Of a DNA stretch of 64,000 nucleotides, positions 8,743 to 15,938 are shown piece after piece; position 1 is the first letter of the stretch; every line of letters starts with the position of its first letter. The notes beneath the pieces are model-generated. The model did not search any database. It was not told where the DNA came from and saw only the letters and a list, made by a program, of their open reading frames with translations. The stretch covers positions 558,001-622,000 of the forward strand of contig OZ244836.1 of NCBI GenBank assembly GCA_965220645.1. The letters are read 5' to 3'. The translations under genes and the position numbers were made by a program. This DNA is from Aldehydirespirator sp965220645. Its GTDB lineage: Bacteria; Actinomycetota; Acidimicrobiia; Acidimicrobiales; Aldehydirespiratoraceae.

Positions 8743-8997
8743 CTACCCGTCCGGGTCCACGCACCCGTCGGCCGTGTCCCACCGGTAGTCGTACTCCTCG
8801 CACAGCGCCTGAGTGCGGAACCGGCTCGGGTCGAAGGTGACCTGCTGCCGCTCCAAGTCGTCGGCAACCTCCCCGCCACGCGTGTAGATCACCGCCGAGA
8901 TCGCCAGCGCGATCGCGATCAGCGTCGCCATGATGATCGCAGTCTGAAGCGCAATCCCCCGCTCATCCGAACGCACAGAAGCTGCCACCCGACGCAT
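8743..8997 (-). CDS. Pilin-like small membrane protein, third tandem paralogue
   Basis: About 84 residues from the ATG at 8997 (begins MRRVAASVRSDERGIALQT); a GTG at 9048 or 9042 would add 15-17 residues and cannot be excluded. The ATG is preferred because it places the start ten residues before the DERGIALQT motif, exactly as in the second paralogue. A single hydrophobic segment (AIIMATLIAIALAISAVIY) precedes the conserved TRGGEVADDLE stretch and a short C-terminus with two cysteines. It is the most diverged of three adjacent paralogues and lies between them and the TadE-like genes. It is probably a major or minor pilin of the Tad system; no annotated family was recognised. Confidence 0.6.
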   Translation of the reverse strand: MRRVAASVRSDERGIALQTAIIMATLIAIALAISAVIYTRGGEVADDLERQQVTFDPSRFRTQALCEEYDYRWDTADGCVDPDG

Positions 8998-9056
8998 GCG
9001 GGAGTACGCCTCAGGCGGCGCGATGGCGCAGTCGGCGCTCACCTCCACGGCCCCAC

Positions 9057-9494
9057 CTAACTGCAGGTCCCGTCGTCTGGCACGGTTGCCGGGTCGTTGT
9101 CGCCGTCGGTGTCGTTGTCGGTCCAAGTGTGAGCATGAGCAGGGTTGCCGTCGTTGGCCGTGTGGCACGCGGCCTGAGTGACGTGGCCTGTGTTTGCGTT
9201 GTGGACGGTCGTGCCCGGCGGTCCGCAACTACCGGTCCCACCTGGATTGTTCCATACGCCGCCGGCGATCCCGCAGCCGGTCTCGTTGCCGATCTGTGAC
9301 CACCGGTCGGTCTCTTGCTCGAGGCGGTCGGTTTCCTCGCCCGCTCGGGTGAGAAGCACCGTGGCCACTGCGCCCGCGATGGCCAGAAGCACCACGATGA
9401 TGATGATCGTCTGAAGGGCGATACCGCGCTCGTCGTCGCGAAGGCGCGATATCAGCAAAGAGATCATGTCGGTGCCGCGATCACAAGACTCCAT
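9057..9494 (-). CDS. Pilin-like small membrane protein, second tandem paralogue
   Basis: 145 residues. The ATG at 9494 has AGGAG just upstream, overlapping the stop region of the preceding paralogue 13 bases away. The N-terminus (MISLLISRLRDDERG) leads into a very hydrophobic helix, IALQTIIIIVVLLAIAGAV, then TRAGEETDRLEQETDRW, and a Gly/Asn/His-rich C-terminus with five cysteines and an acidic, calcium-loop-like DNDTDGDNDPATVPDDG tail. If the RG-IALQT junction is the peptidase site, position +5 is Thr instead of the usual Glu of type IV/Flp pilins. Together with its neighbours it fills the place where Flp pilin genes normally lie. Confidence 0.65.
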   Translation of the reverse strand: MESCDRGTDMISLLISRLRDDERGIALQTIIIIVVLLAIAGAVATVLLTRAGEETDRLEQETDRWSQIGNETGCGIAGGVWNNPGGTGSCGPPGTTVHNANTGHVTQAACHTANDGNPAHAHTWTDNDTDGDNDPATVPDDGTCS

Positions 9495-9779
9495 AGTCTC
9501 CTAGGGACTATCCTGGTGGCCAACACCCTCCCTCTACGAAGTCGTCCGGGTCGGTAATTGCAGCGAAGGTGGCAGTCTCAGTCCATACGATCGACGAGGG
9601 CCGACCGCCAGCGATATTGCAGCCTGTGTAGCTGTTGACCCCCGTCCACCGGTCGGTCTCTTCTTCGAGGCGGTCGGTTTCCTCGCCGGCTCGGGTGAGC
9701 AGCACCGTGGCCACTGCGCCCGCGATGGCCAGCAGCACCACGATGATGATGATCGTCTGGAGAGCAATGCCTCGCTCGT
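9300..9779. repeat. Direct duplication of ~133 bp within two adjacent pilin-like genes
   Basis: Bases 9300-9432 and 9646-9778 align without gaps, with about ten mismatches counted by eye (roughly 92% identity). The block covers the hydrophobic helix and the acidic stretch after it in the second and first pilin-like genes. A third, far more diverged copy is at about 8875-8975. This indicates tandem gene duplication with sequence retention only in the membrane-helix part. Confidence 0.85.
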
Positions 9780-9873
9780 CAACGACCAGCTTCGGCAAGC
9801 CACGGCGGGCAGCCAGGAACATGGCTCCGGCTGCGATGGGTGCCAATACAGAAACCAGAATTACAGCAGCCAT
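9508..9873 (-). CDS. Pilin-like small membrane protein, first tandem paralogue
   Basis: 121 residues from the ATG at 9873, chosen because AGGTGA lies five bases upstream; an open frame extends to a TTG at 9903 without such a site. It differs from its two paralogues in having an extra N-terminal hydrophobic segment (MAAVILVSVLAPIAAGAMF) before DERGIALQTIIII and the helix. The block from the helix through TRAGEETDRLEEETDRW is nearly identical, also at the DNA level, to the next gene; the C-termini are unrelated. First gene after a 227-base gap that may hold its own promoter. Confidence 0.62.
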   Translation of the reverse strand: MAAVILVSVLAPIAAGAMFLAARRGLPKLVVDERGIALQTIIIIVVLLAIAGAVATVLLTRAGEETDRLEEETDRWTGVNSYTGCNIAGGRPSSIVWTETATFAAITDPDDFVEGGCWPPG

Positions 9874-10100
9874 AAGGCTCACCTGCCTCGTCGTCAGATC
9901 CAAGTGCCGACAAATTCATGCCCGACGTTCCGTACAGGCTAACACAGACGATTCTTACGAAACAACTCTTGCAGTCGAATCATCGGATGGGCCTGCTACT
10001 GGCGTTGTGGGCTGCGCTCGGCAGCGTCGGGAAGAGACCGTTCCCCAAGGCGACCCAGTTGATGGTGGCTGTGCGGCGGGAAGGAGCCGCCGCTGTCTGG
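9874..10100. promoter_or_regulatory. Gap between tadC and the pilin-like genes, possible internal promoter
   Basis: A 227-base non-coding gap, the largest inside the Tad operon, with an AT-richer patch at 9905-9990. On the minus strand TTGTTT (9960-9965) and TTAGCC (9937-9942) are spaced 17 bases apart and form only a weak promoter-like pair. Separate, stronger expression of pilins from the assembly machinery would fit such a promoter. No stem-loop terminator was recognised. Confidence 0.25.
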
Positions 10101-10991
10101 CTACAGACCGGTGCTGAGCGGGGACGACTCGAGGATCCCGGCCAGGGGCGGGTAGCCCATCAGGATCATGAAGGCCCCGCCGATCAGCGCGAGGGGCGCA
10201 CCCATCTTCTCGCCCGAGGAGGCCGCGGCCGCGTCGGCCTCCAACATCGCCTTGGAGCGGGCCGCCTCCACCTGGGCCAGGATCGCCTGGCGAGACCCGG
10301 CCCCAGTGGTGCCAGCCAGTTCCAGGGCGGAGCAGAACGGGTCGAGGAACCGCAGCCCTCGCTCGTCGGCCAGCCTGCGCAGTCCCGTCCACGGCGGCTC
10401 ACCGCTGGCTGCCGCGGTCCGTAGAGCGTCGCTTATGGTCACGAACCCGGGCTGCTCGCTGTAGGACGCGGCCCTCGCCAACGCCGCGAACGTGTCGGCC
10501 CCGGCGGTCACCAGCTGGGCCACCAGCTCCAGCCACGACTCGGTGACCTGCTGGAACAGGACCCTCTCCTTGTTGGCCTCGGTCTTTAGGATCGAGTCGG
10601 GCAGCCACCAACCGCCCAGTGCCCCGATGCCGGCGGCGACCACGATGATGAGCGGCGGCAGCGACACTCCCAGAAGTGTGATGGCGAAGATCCCGCCGAA
10701 GGCCAGCAGCACCGCTCCGAGCACCAGACCGGCCATCTTGTGCAGGGCGTGGGTCTCGATGTCGCGACCCACCATGCGGGCGTCCTGGAGGAGCACCGCC
10801 TTGGCGTGCAGGTCCCGCCCGATCCGGCGGGCCGCCCGGTGGGTGGCTTCCTGCATGGCGCCGGAGTCCTCGTCTGCACCGGTCCCGAACCCAGACGAGG
10901 CCGAAGACTGCTCCCGAAGGGGCCGAGACCTGAGGCCCGTCACCATTATCAGCAGCCCGAGCCCGGCCATGGTTCCCAGTATGACCCCCAT
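10101..10991 (-). CDS. tadC: TadC, type II secretion F-domain inner-membrane platform protein
   Basis: 296 residues, typical for TadC. A hydrophobic N-terminus (ILGTMAGLGLLIMVTG) is followed by a cytosolic stretch with charged helices, two adjacent transmembrane helices (LVLGAVLLAFGGIFAITLLG and LPPLIIVVAAGIGALGGWWLP), the T2SSF-like helical domain (QVTESWLELVAQLVTAGADTF ... GEPPWTGLRRLADERG) and a final helix (GAPLALIGGAFMILMGYPP). TadC works with TadB as the membrane platform turned by TadA. It starts 3 bases after the tadB stop and is the last assembly gene before the pilin-like genes. Confidence 0.85.
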   Translation of the reverse strand: MGVILGTMAGLGLLIMVTGLRSRPLREQSSASSGFGTGADEDSGAMQEATHRAARRIGRDLHAKAVLLQDARMVGRDIETHALHKMAGLVLGAVLLAFGGIFAITLLGVSLPPLIIVVAAGIGALGGWWLPDSILKTEANKERVLFQQVTESWLELVAQLVTAGADTFAALARAASYSEQPGFVTISDALRTAAASGEPPWTGLRRLADERGLRFLDPFCSALELAGTTGAGSRQAILAQVEAARSKAMLEADAAAASSGEKMGAPLALIGGAFMILMGYPPLAGILESSPLSTGL

Positions 10992-10994
10992 GGG

Positions 10995-11906
10995 CTACCG
11001 CTCCTCTGATGAGGCCGCGGCGGCGACGGCCCGGGTTGCCTCGTCGGCCTCTGCCGCAAGCAGCCGCACCGGGACACCCGACTCCGACAGCTTCAGCACC
11101 CAGAAGACGTTGCCGAAGATCAACACCCCCACGGCCAGGAGAACCGCCTGCCCCACCACGGAGCCGAAGGGATCGAAGAACGCCTTGTTCAACACGAACA
11201 TGATCAGCACCGACACCACCGTGACCCCCACGATCGACACCACCTGCGTCCAGGTCCGGGCGTTGGCCACCTCGTTGCGCCGCCGCATCTCGACCTCGGC
11301 CCGCATGGCCCGGGCGGTTCCGTTGAAGGCCTCGCTCACCCGGGCGCCGGAGTCCCAGGCGATCTTCATGCCCAGCACGAGCCGGTCGGCGAAGGGCGAG
11401 TCCATCTCGGCGGCGAACCAGTCCAGCGCGGGCGGCAGACCCAGGGTGCGGGCGATCGACGCCATCTGCACAACGTGGGGGCGCAGCCGCGGCGGAGCCT
11501 GGTCGGCCGACAGGAGGATCGCCTCGAACAGCGAGCCGCTGGCCGCGACGAGGTCCCGGACCTGCTCGGTCCACTGCGAGTAGGCCTCAATCTCGTCGGT
11601 GAAGTCCCGGCGATTGCGGGGCGCCCGCCACATCACCGGGCCCATGACCCCGGCAGTGGTGCCCAGCAGGGCGGCGACCACCCACCCGGTGGCGTACCAG
11701 GCGCCGAAGCCCAGCGCCGGGCCCAGGCTCGCCATGACCAGGTAGTCGTTCGCCGACGACGACAGCTCGATGCTCGATACCCGCGACCGGAAGGCCTTCA
11801 GCCGGTTCTGGGAGTCGCGCGCCGGCCGCACCTGGAGGCCCAACACCATCGCCATCAGACCCACGCCGGCCAGCACGCCCAGCAGGACCACAGCGGGAGT
11901 GGTCAT
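10995..11906 (-). CDS. tadB: TadB, inner-membrane platform protein of the Tad pilus
   Basis: 303 residues from the ATG at 11906 (MTTPAVVLLGVLAGV); the open frame continues upstream only as antiphase coding of tadA. Hydrophobic segments: N-terminal VVLLGVLAGVGLMAMVLGL, a central pair (GPALGFGAWYATGWVVAALL), and two C-terminal (VVSIVGVTVVSVLIMFVLN, VLLAVGVLIFGNVFWVL). Between them lies the T2SSF domain (YSQWTEQVRDLVAASGSLFEA, DSPFADRLVLGMKIAWDSGA). It starts 4 bases after tadA ends, so it is coupled to the ATPase it partners. Confidence 0.85.
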   Translation of the reverse strand: MTTPAVVLLGVLAGVGLMAMVLGLQVRPARDSQNRLKAFRSRVSSIELSSSANDYLVMASLGPALGFGAWYATGWVVAALLGTTAGVMGPVMWRAPRNRRDFTDEIEAYSQWTEQVRDLVAASGSLFEAILLSADQAPPRLRPHVVQMASIARTLGLPPALDWFAAEMDSPFADRLVLGMKIAWDSGARVSEAFNGTARAMRAEVEMRRRNEVANARTWTQVVSIVGVTVVSVLIMFVLNKAFFDPFGSVVGQAVLLAVGVLIFGNVFWVLKLSESGVPVRLLAAEADEATRAVAAAASSEER

Positions 11907-11910
11907 CCGC

Positions 11911-13452
11911 TTACTGGGACCGCTTGACCGGCGCGGGGGTCGGGAGGCCGGAGGGCCGGCTCGGACCGTCGGGAACCGCCGGGCGGGCCGGGTTAGCCGG
12001 GCGCGGAGGGGCCGGCGCCCGCTGGGTCTGCCCGGGGGGCGGTCCCACCGGCCGCGATGGAGCCAGGGGATGCTGCTGGGGCGGTCCCGGATGGGGATGC
12101 AACTGTGGCGGGTGTGGCTGGGGGAAGCCTGCAGGCGGAGGCGCCTGAGCCGGTTGCCGGTAGGGCTCACCCAGCACTGCGGGGTCGAAGCCGGATGCCA
12201 TGAGTCGGGCGAGTGGTTCGCCGCCGGGTCTGAAGGGTTTGACGTATACGCCGATGCCGTTGGGGCCGGGGGCGAACACTTCTGAGGTGGTGACTTCGCC
12301 GTCGTGGTAGCCGGTGATCTCACGGATGGAGGTGATGGCTCGGCGCCCGTCGGGGAGCTTCTTGATGTACGCCAGCAGGTGCAGCACCTCGGAGATCTCG
12401 CGCAGCACCGAGTCGGGGGTGGGGGAGTCGGGCGAGCGCTGCGCGTAGATCAGCATCTTGTTGATGGCTGCCTTGGTGTTGCCCGCATGGATGGTGCCCA
12501 GCGACCCGTCGTTGCCGATGCCCATCGACTGGAGGAGCTGCATGACCTCGCCGCCCCGCACCTCGCCGACGATCACCCGGTCCGGTGACATCCGCAGCGC
12601 GGCCTTGCACAGGTCGTACATGGTGATCTCGCCCAAGCCCTCGGTGTTGGCCGTGCGGGTCTCGAGCGCCAGCGTGCGCTTGTGAAGGCCCGACGACCGC
12701 AGATGCAGCTCCAGGGTGTCCTCGATGGTGACGATGAGCTCGGACTGGGGAACCTCGGCCAGCAGCGATCGCAGCAGGGTGGTCTTGCCCGCGCCCGTGC
12801 CCCCGACCACCAGCATGTTGGTCGGGTCGGGGGGACGCACCGCGGCCCTCAGCAGCGCGGTCATCTTCGGGGTGACGGTGCCCGACTGTTCGAGTTGCTC
12901 CAGCGATGACCGCAGCATGCGGTGGCGGCGGATCACGATCGAGGTCCTCTCGGCCACCGCGGTCACCGCGAAGAGCCGGTGCCCCGAGGCCAGCCGCAGG
13001 TCGAGGATCGGCGCGGCGGTGTCGAAGCGACGCGAGGTATGGCCCGCGGTCGCCGCGAGGTGGCGGATCATCATGACCAGCTCCTCCTCGCTGCCGGCCA
13101 GGGCCGGGCCTGCGACGCGATCACCGTTGGCCAGCGACAGGATCACGTTGTCGTGTCCGAGGATGTGGATGTTCTCCACGTCCTCCCGCTCCAGCAGGGG
13201 CACCAGCGCGCCGCCTCCCATCAGGCCCCTGACATTGGATCGAAACTCCCTTTCGTCCTCGTCGGTCAGCCTGGGTTCGCCGACGATCAGGGCCGAGGTG
13301 TTGTGGTCGCGGACGATTCCCTCGGCGATTCCCATCAACTGCCGGTCGACGACATCGGCCGGCAGTTGCTGGCGCTCCAGTTCCAAGAACTGTTGGAGCA
13401 GCCTTGCGTGGGACCGTTGGAAGAGCGCTAGCCCCGGAGTCGTCTCTGCCAT
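11911..13452 (-). CDS. tadA: TadA/CpaF secretion ATPase with proline-rich C-terminal tail
   Basis: 513 residues from the ATG at 13452 (MAETTPGLALFQRSH), 22 bases after the TadZ-like gene; a longer open frame upstream is the antiphase of that gene. Hexameric ATPase powering Tad pilus extension. Landmarks: Walker A GGTGAGKTT (~187-195), Asp box TIEDTLEL (~222-229), Walker B VIVGEVRGGE (~263-272), His box SLGTIHAGN (~287-295). The core ends near residue 390 and is followed by ~120 residues that are mostly proline, glutamine and histidine (AQAPPPAGFPQPHPP), which is not part of the usual enzyme. The same kind of tail is found on the neighbouring TadZ-like protein, suggesting a shared interaction or disordered tether. 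Confidence 0.92.
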   Translation of the reverse strand: MAETTPGLALFQRSHARLLQQFLELERQQLPADVVDRQLMGIAEGIVRDHNTSALIVGEPRLTDEDEREFRSNVRGLMGGGALVPLLEREDVENIHILGHDNVILSLANGDRVAGPALAGSEEELVMMIRHLAATAGHTSRRFDTAAPILDLRLASGHRLFAVTAVAERTSIVIRRHRMLRSSLEQLEQSGTVTPKMTALLRAAVRPPDPTNMLVVGGTGAGKTTLLRSLLAEVPQSELIVTIEDTLELHLRSSGLHKRTLALETRTANTEGLGEITMYDLCKAALRMSPDRVIVGEVRGGEVMQLLQSMGIGNDGSLGTIHAGNTKAAINKMLIYAQRSPDSPTPDSVLREISEVLHLLAYIKKLPDGRRAITSIREITGYHDGEVTTSEVFAPGPNGIGVYVKPFRPGGEPLARLMASGFDPAVLGEPYRQPAQAPPPAGFPQPHPPQLHPHPGPPQQHPLAPSRPVGPPPGQTQRAPAPPRPANPARPAVPDGPSRPSGLPTPAPVKRSQ

Positions 13453-13474
13453 GAACTCGATGGACCGAGTGCGC

Positions 13475-14872
13475 TCACACGCCCCGGTTGTCGGCCGCCC
13501 GGTCCTCAGCCTTCGAGCCGTGCAATTTCGTGGCCCAATCCCGGAACGAACCAGTGGGCTTGATGTCCGGTGCTGGCGGAGGCTCATCTTCAAGCTGCTC
13601 CACCCCGGGGAGCGACTGGTCTGGGGGGCCCGGTGGTGGCTGCCCCTGAGAGGGCATCGAGGAATGGGGCTGGGGCATGTGGCCCGGCTGCTCGTGGGCG
13701 GGCACCGAGTAGTGAGTTGGCGGGTGAGCTTCGGGCTGCCGGGGTTCGTAGCCGGGTGGTGGTGGATGGTGTGGTTGTTCGTACGCCGGGGGATGTGACG
13801 GCGCATAGGACGCCGGAGGCGGAGGGGCATAGGCGGGAGCGCCTTCGGGCGGCACTCCCGGTTGGGGCTGGCCGTGGCCCTGGGGGGTGTCGAGCCACTC
13901 TGTCGGCGGCAGGTAGTTGGATTGCCCGCCGGGTGGTGGTTGCGGAGGTGGTGTGGGGTGGGTCGGCTGCTGGTAGCTGGGTGGTGGTTGCGGAGGTGGT
14001 GTGGGGTGGGTCGGCTGCTGGTAGTCGGGTGGTGGATGGTGTGGTTGTTCGTACGCCGCGGGAGCCCCTTGGCCGGTGGCGTCCGCCGGCTCCGCCCCGG
14101 GTTGGGGAGCGTCTTCCGCGGGGCGGAGCCGGCGCGACGGATCCGATGCGGGCGGCTGGGCGTACTGATACAGGTCCTCTGCCACCTGCTCCAGACTGAT
14201 CCGCCACTTCTTGGACTTGCGCTTGTGGCGGTTCAGGAAGACGGACAGGTCCGCGGTCATGTCGGCGAGGTCCTCGATTTCCCCGCAGAACGTCATGCCG
14301 TACTTGGTGCGCCATTCCTCGGAGTCCATGGGGGACTTGCCGATGGTGACCGCGCAGCCGTGAGGGGAGTCATAGTCAGGATCTTGCGCGAGTACATCCG
14401 TGAGAAGACCGAGGCTTGAGAGCTGGCTGTCGCTGCGGCAGACGACGAGCACCCCGGCTGCCGCTGTCGTCAGCCCCGAGGCCGCGGTGTCGGCGGTGAT
14501 CCGCCCCCCGTCGACAATCACCGCGATCTCTTTCTCGGCGATCGTTCGAAGCTCCTGGGAGGAGTCGGCGAAGGTGCGGAAGATTCCGGCCGCACCCGCG
14601 GGACTGCCTGGAGCCGGCATCACGTGCAAGTTCTCGAACAGCACGTCCTGGGCGTGATCGATCAGATGGTTGCTGAGAACCGGCAGGCCCGAAGCGACGA
14701 ACGAGGCCGAACCGGGCGTGAATTGGATGCCGAGATTGTGGCTCAGCGAGCCCCCCGCGGGGTCCGCCTCGATGAGCAGGACCTCGCGGTTGGTCGAGGC
14801 CCAGTGGGCAGCCAGGTGCATGGCCGTGGTGGAGGCTCCGGGCGAGCCCTGCGTGCTGTAGACGGTCAGCAC
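13475..14872 (-). CDS. tadZ: TadZ/CpaE-like ParA-family protein with degenerate Walker A and proline-rich tail
   Basis: 465 residues from a GTG. The N-terminal ~220 residues have the ParA/MinD fold pattern: VYSTQGSPGASTTAMHLA where ParA proteins have a KGG-x-GK-T P-loop, then REVLLIEADPAGGSL (Walker A' region) and EIAVIVDGGRI. Both P-loop lysines are absent (Gln8, Ala13), so ATP binding or hydrolysis is doubtful; TadZ proteins are known to have atypical P-loops, and the family localises the Tad apparatus at the pole. The rest (~230 onward) is proline/glutamine-rich with repeated YQQPTHPTPPPQPPP units, ending in a short ordered segment (GSFRDWATKLHGSKAED). Located just upstream of tadA. Confidence 0.78.
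   Translation of the reverse strand: MLTVYSTQGSPGASTTAMHLAAHWASTNREVLLIEADPAGGSLSHNLGIQFTPGSASFVASGLPVLSNHLIDHAQDVLFENLHVMPAPGSPAGAAGIFRTFADSSQELRTIAEKEIAVIVDGGRITADTAASGLTTAAAGVLVVCRSDSQLSSLGLLTDVLAQDPDYDSPHGCAVTIGKSPMDSEEWRTKYGMTFCGEIEDLADMTADLSVFLNRHKRKSKKWRISLEQVAEDLYQYAQPPASDPSRRLRPAEDAPQPGAEPADATGQGAPAAYEQPHHPPPDYQQPTHPTPPPQPPPSYQQPTHPTPPPQPPPGGQSNYLPPTEWLDTPQGHGQPQPGVPPEGAPAYAPPPPASYAPSHPPAYEQPHHPPPPGYEPRQPEAHPPTHYSVPAHEQPGHMPQPHSSMPSQGQPPPGPPDQSLPGVEQLEDEPPPAPDIKPTGSFRDWATKLHGSKAEDRAADNRGV
13931..14024 (-). repeat. In-frame 48-bp direct repeat in the TadZ-like proline-rich region
   Basis: Two almost identical copies begin at 13931 and 13979. They encode consecutive YQQPTHPTPPPQPPP-type 16-residue units. 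The 48-base period keeps the frame. A related but shorter stretch recurs around 13752-13790 and 14026-14065 (YEQPHHPPP units), so the tail has grown by local duplication. Confidence 0.85.
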
Positions 14873-14924
14873 GGGACCGGCCCGTCTCGGTCGGGCGCGC
14901 TACGGCCGCTCGCAGAGACCATGG

Positions 14925-15716
14925 TCATGACGGACCTCCGGCAGGCTCGAGCTCAGAATCAGGCAACGGCAGGACACCTGGAGCGATCGAGTCGCTGCCG
15001 GTCGCTCGCCCGTCGAGCGCAGCGACCAGGTCTTCGATGCTCAGGTCGAAGCCAAGTTTCAGCATGGTGCGGTCCGACGCCCCGGCGAACCGGTCCAGAG
15101 TGTCCTTGAGGGTGAGAGCCTCGTCCGGGGTGACGACATAGAAGAGGTCGTCGCCCTGCACGAACTCCAGCCGGAGCACGCCGATGAGACCGAGATCGCC
15201 CGATCCGTCCTCCGGTCCGGCCTCACGGCCCAGCAGAGCCACCGTGTCGCCGGCGGCGAGGGTGCCGAAGGGTGCATCCGCCGCAGACAGCTGAAGCTGG
15301 ATCAGCACCCGGTTGGCTTCGGACTCCGACGACAGGGGCGGGGTCTCGAACAGGCCCGCGGTGATGAGCGTTCCGGCCGGGATCCGGCCGGTTGCCCACT
15401 TTCCGACCACCGAGCCGCTCTGATTCGCGGCGAGCGCTGAACCGGTGCCCACGTTCGCCTCAATGACGGCGAAGTCCGAGGCGCCGGCCACATCCCAGCG
15501 CTGGAAGGTTCGCGCCGCCATCAAGTACTCGCCTCGCTGGTCGACGCTGCGGAGGATGAACCAGAAGCCGAACCCGCACCCGAGCACCAACACGAGGCCG
15601 ATCAAGGCCAGCCCGAGCCGTCGCCGCCTCTGTGGCCCACCGGGAAGCGCGACCTGCCGCCGGGGGGGACCGGGAGTCGCAAGGCGCTCTCTCGCCGAGG
15701 GCGGGGGGTTAGTCAT
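14925..15716 (-). CDS. cpaB: CpaB-type SAF-domain protein of the Tad pilus
   Basis: 263 residues. A basic proline-rich leader (RQVALPGGPQRRRR) precedes one transmembrane helix (LGLALIGLVLVLGCGFGFWFI). The extracytoplasmic part carries a SAF-like module (RTFQRWDVAGASDFAVIEAN ... ANQSGSVVGKWATGRIPAGTLI), as in CpaB/RcpC, followed by VLIQLQLSAADAPFGTLAAGDTV-type strands and an acidic C-terminus. CpaB/RcpC proteins help assemble the secretin or outer conduit in Gram-negatives; in actinobacteria they are retained without a secretin. First gene of the minus-strand operon, 52 bases ahead of the TadZ-like gene and downstream of the AT-rich promoter region. Confidence 0.75.
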   Translation of the reverse strand: MTNPPPSARERLATPGPPRRQVALPGGPQRRRRLGLALIGLVLVLGCGFGFWFILRSVDQRGEYLMAARTFQRWDVAGASDFAVIEANVGTGSALAANQSGSVVGKWATGRIPAGTLITAGLFETPPLSSESEANRVLIQLQLSAADAPFGTLAAGDTVALLGREAGPEDGSGDLGLIGVLRLEFVQGDDLFYVVTPDEALTLKDTLDRFAGASDRTMLKLGFDLSIEDLVAALDGRATGSDSIAPGVLPLPDSELEPAGGPS

Positions 15717-15938
15717 GCCCTCACCGAGCGCGGCTGGCTACCCGCAGGGCCACCACTCGGGGATCGGTGATCAGGGACATAACAGATGGACACTCCGACA
15801 AATGGAACAGAACTCCGGTCAATCGGACGATTCTCTTGTTACTTAGATTACTAGTAAATTCGCTACTTGGAAAAATTCGGAACCATATTATGATTCTCGC
15901 TCCGTGCCTAGACCGCCCCGCAGAATCCGCGACTCGTT
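15717..15938. promoter_or_regulatory. AT-rich divergent promoter region between the Tad operon and the prepilin peptidase gene
   Basis: The 222-base gap between the two divergent transcripts includes one of the most AT-rich stretches of the window (15831-15900), standing out sharply in this GC-rich DNA. It contains a perfect 10-base palindrome TTACTAGTAA (15848-15857). On the minus strand TTCCAA (15866-15871) and TAATCT (15844-15849), 16 bases apart, could start the Tad operon, giving a long leader. Regulation of both transcripts from this segment is inferred from position. Confidence 0.5.
15867..15894 (+). promoter_or_regulatory. Predicted promoter of the prepilin peptidase gene
   Basis: TTGGAA (15867-15872) and TATGAT (15889-15894) separated by 16 bases match a primary-sigma promoter well. 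Transcription would begin near 15901, leaving a leader of about 38 bases before the GTG at 15939. Confidence 0.5.

Noticed and set aside
13453..13830. TadA extended by ~126 residues (Arg/Pro/His-rich).
   Set aside because: This is an alternative frame of the TadZ-like proline-rich tail; CpaF/TadA homology begins just after the ATG at 13452.
9947..15834. GACGATTCT at 9947 and 15826 as a shared Tad regulator site.
   Set aside because: Only nine bases match and the flanks differ; two such matches in 64 kb can be chance. Mentioned only as a lead with the AT-rich island.
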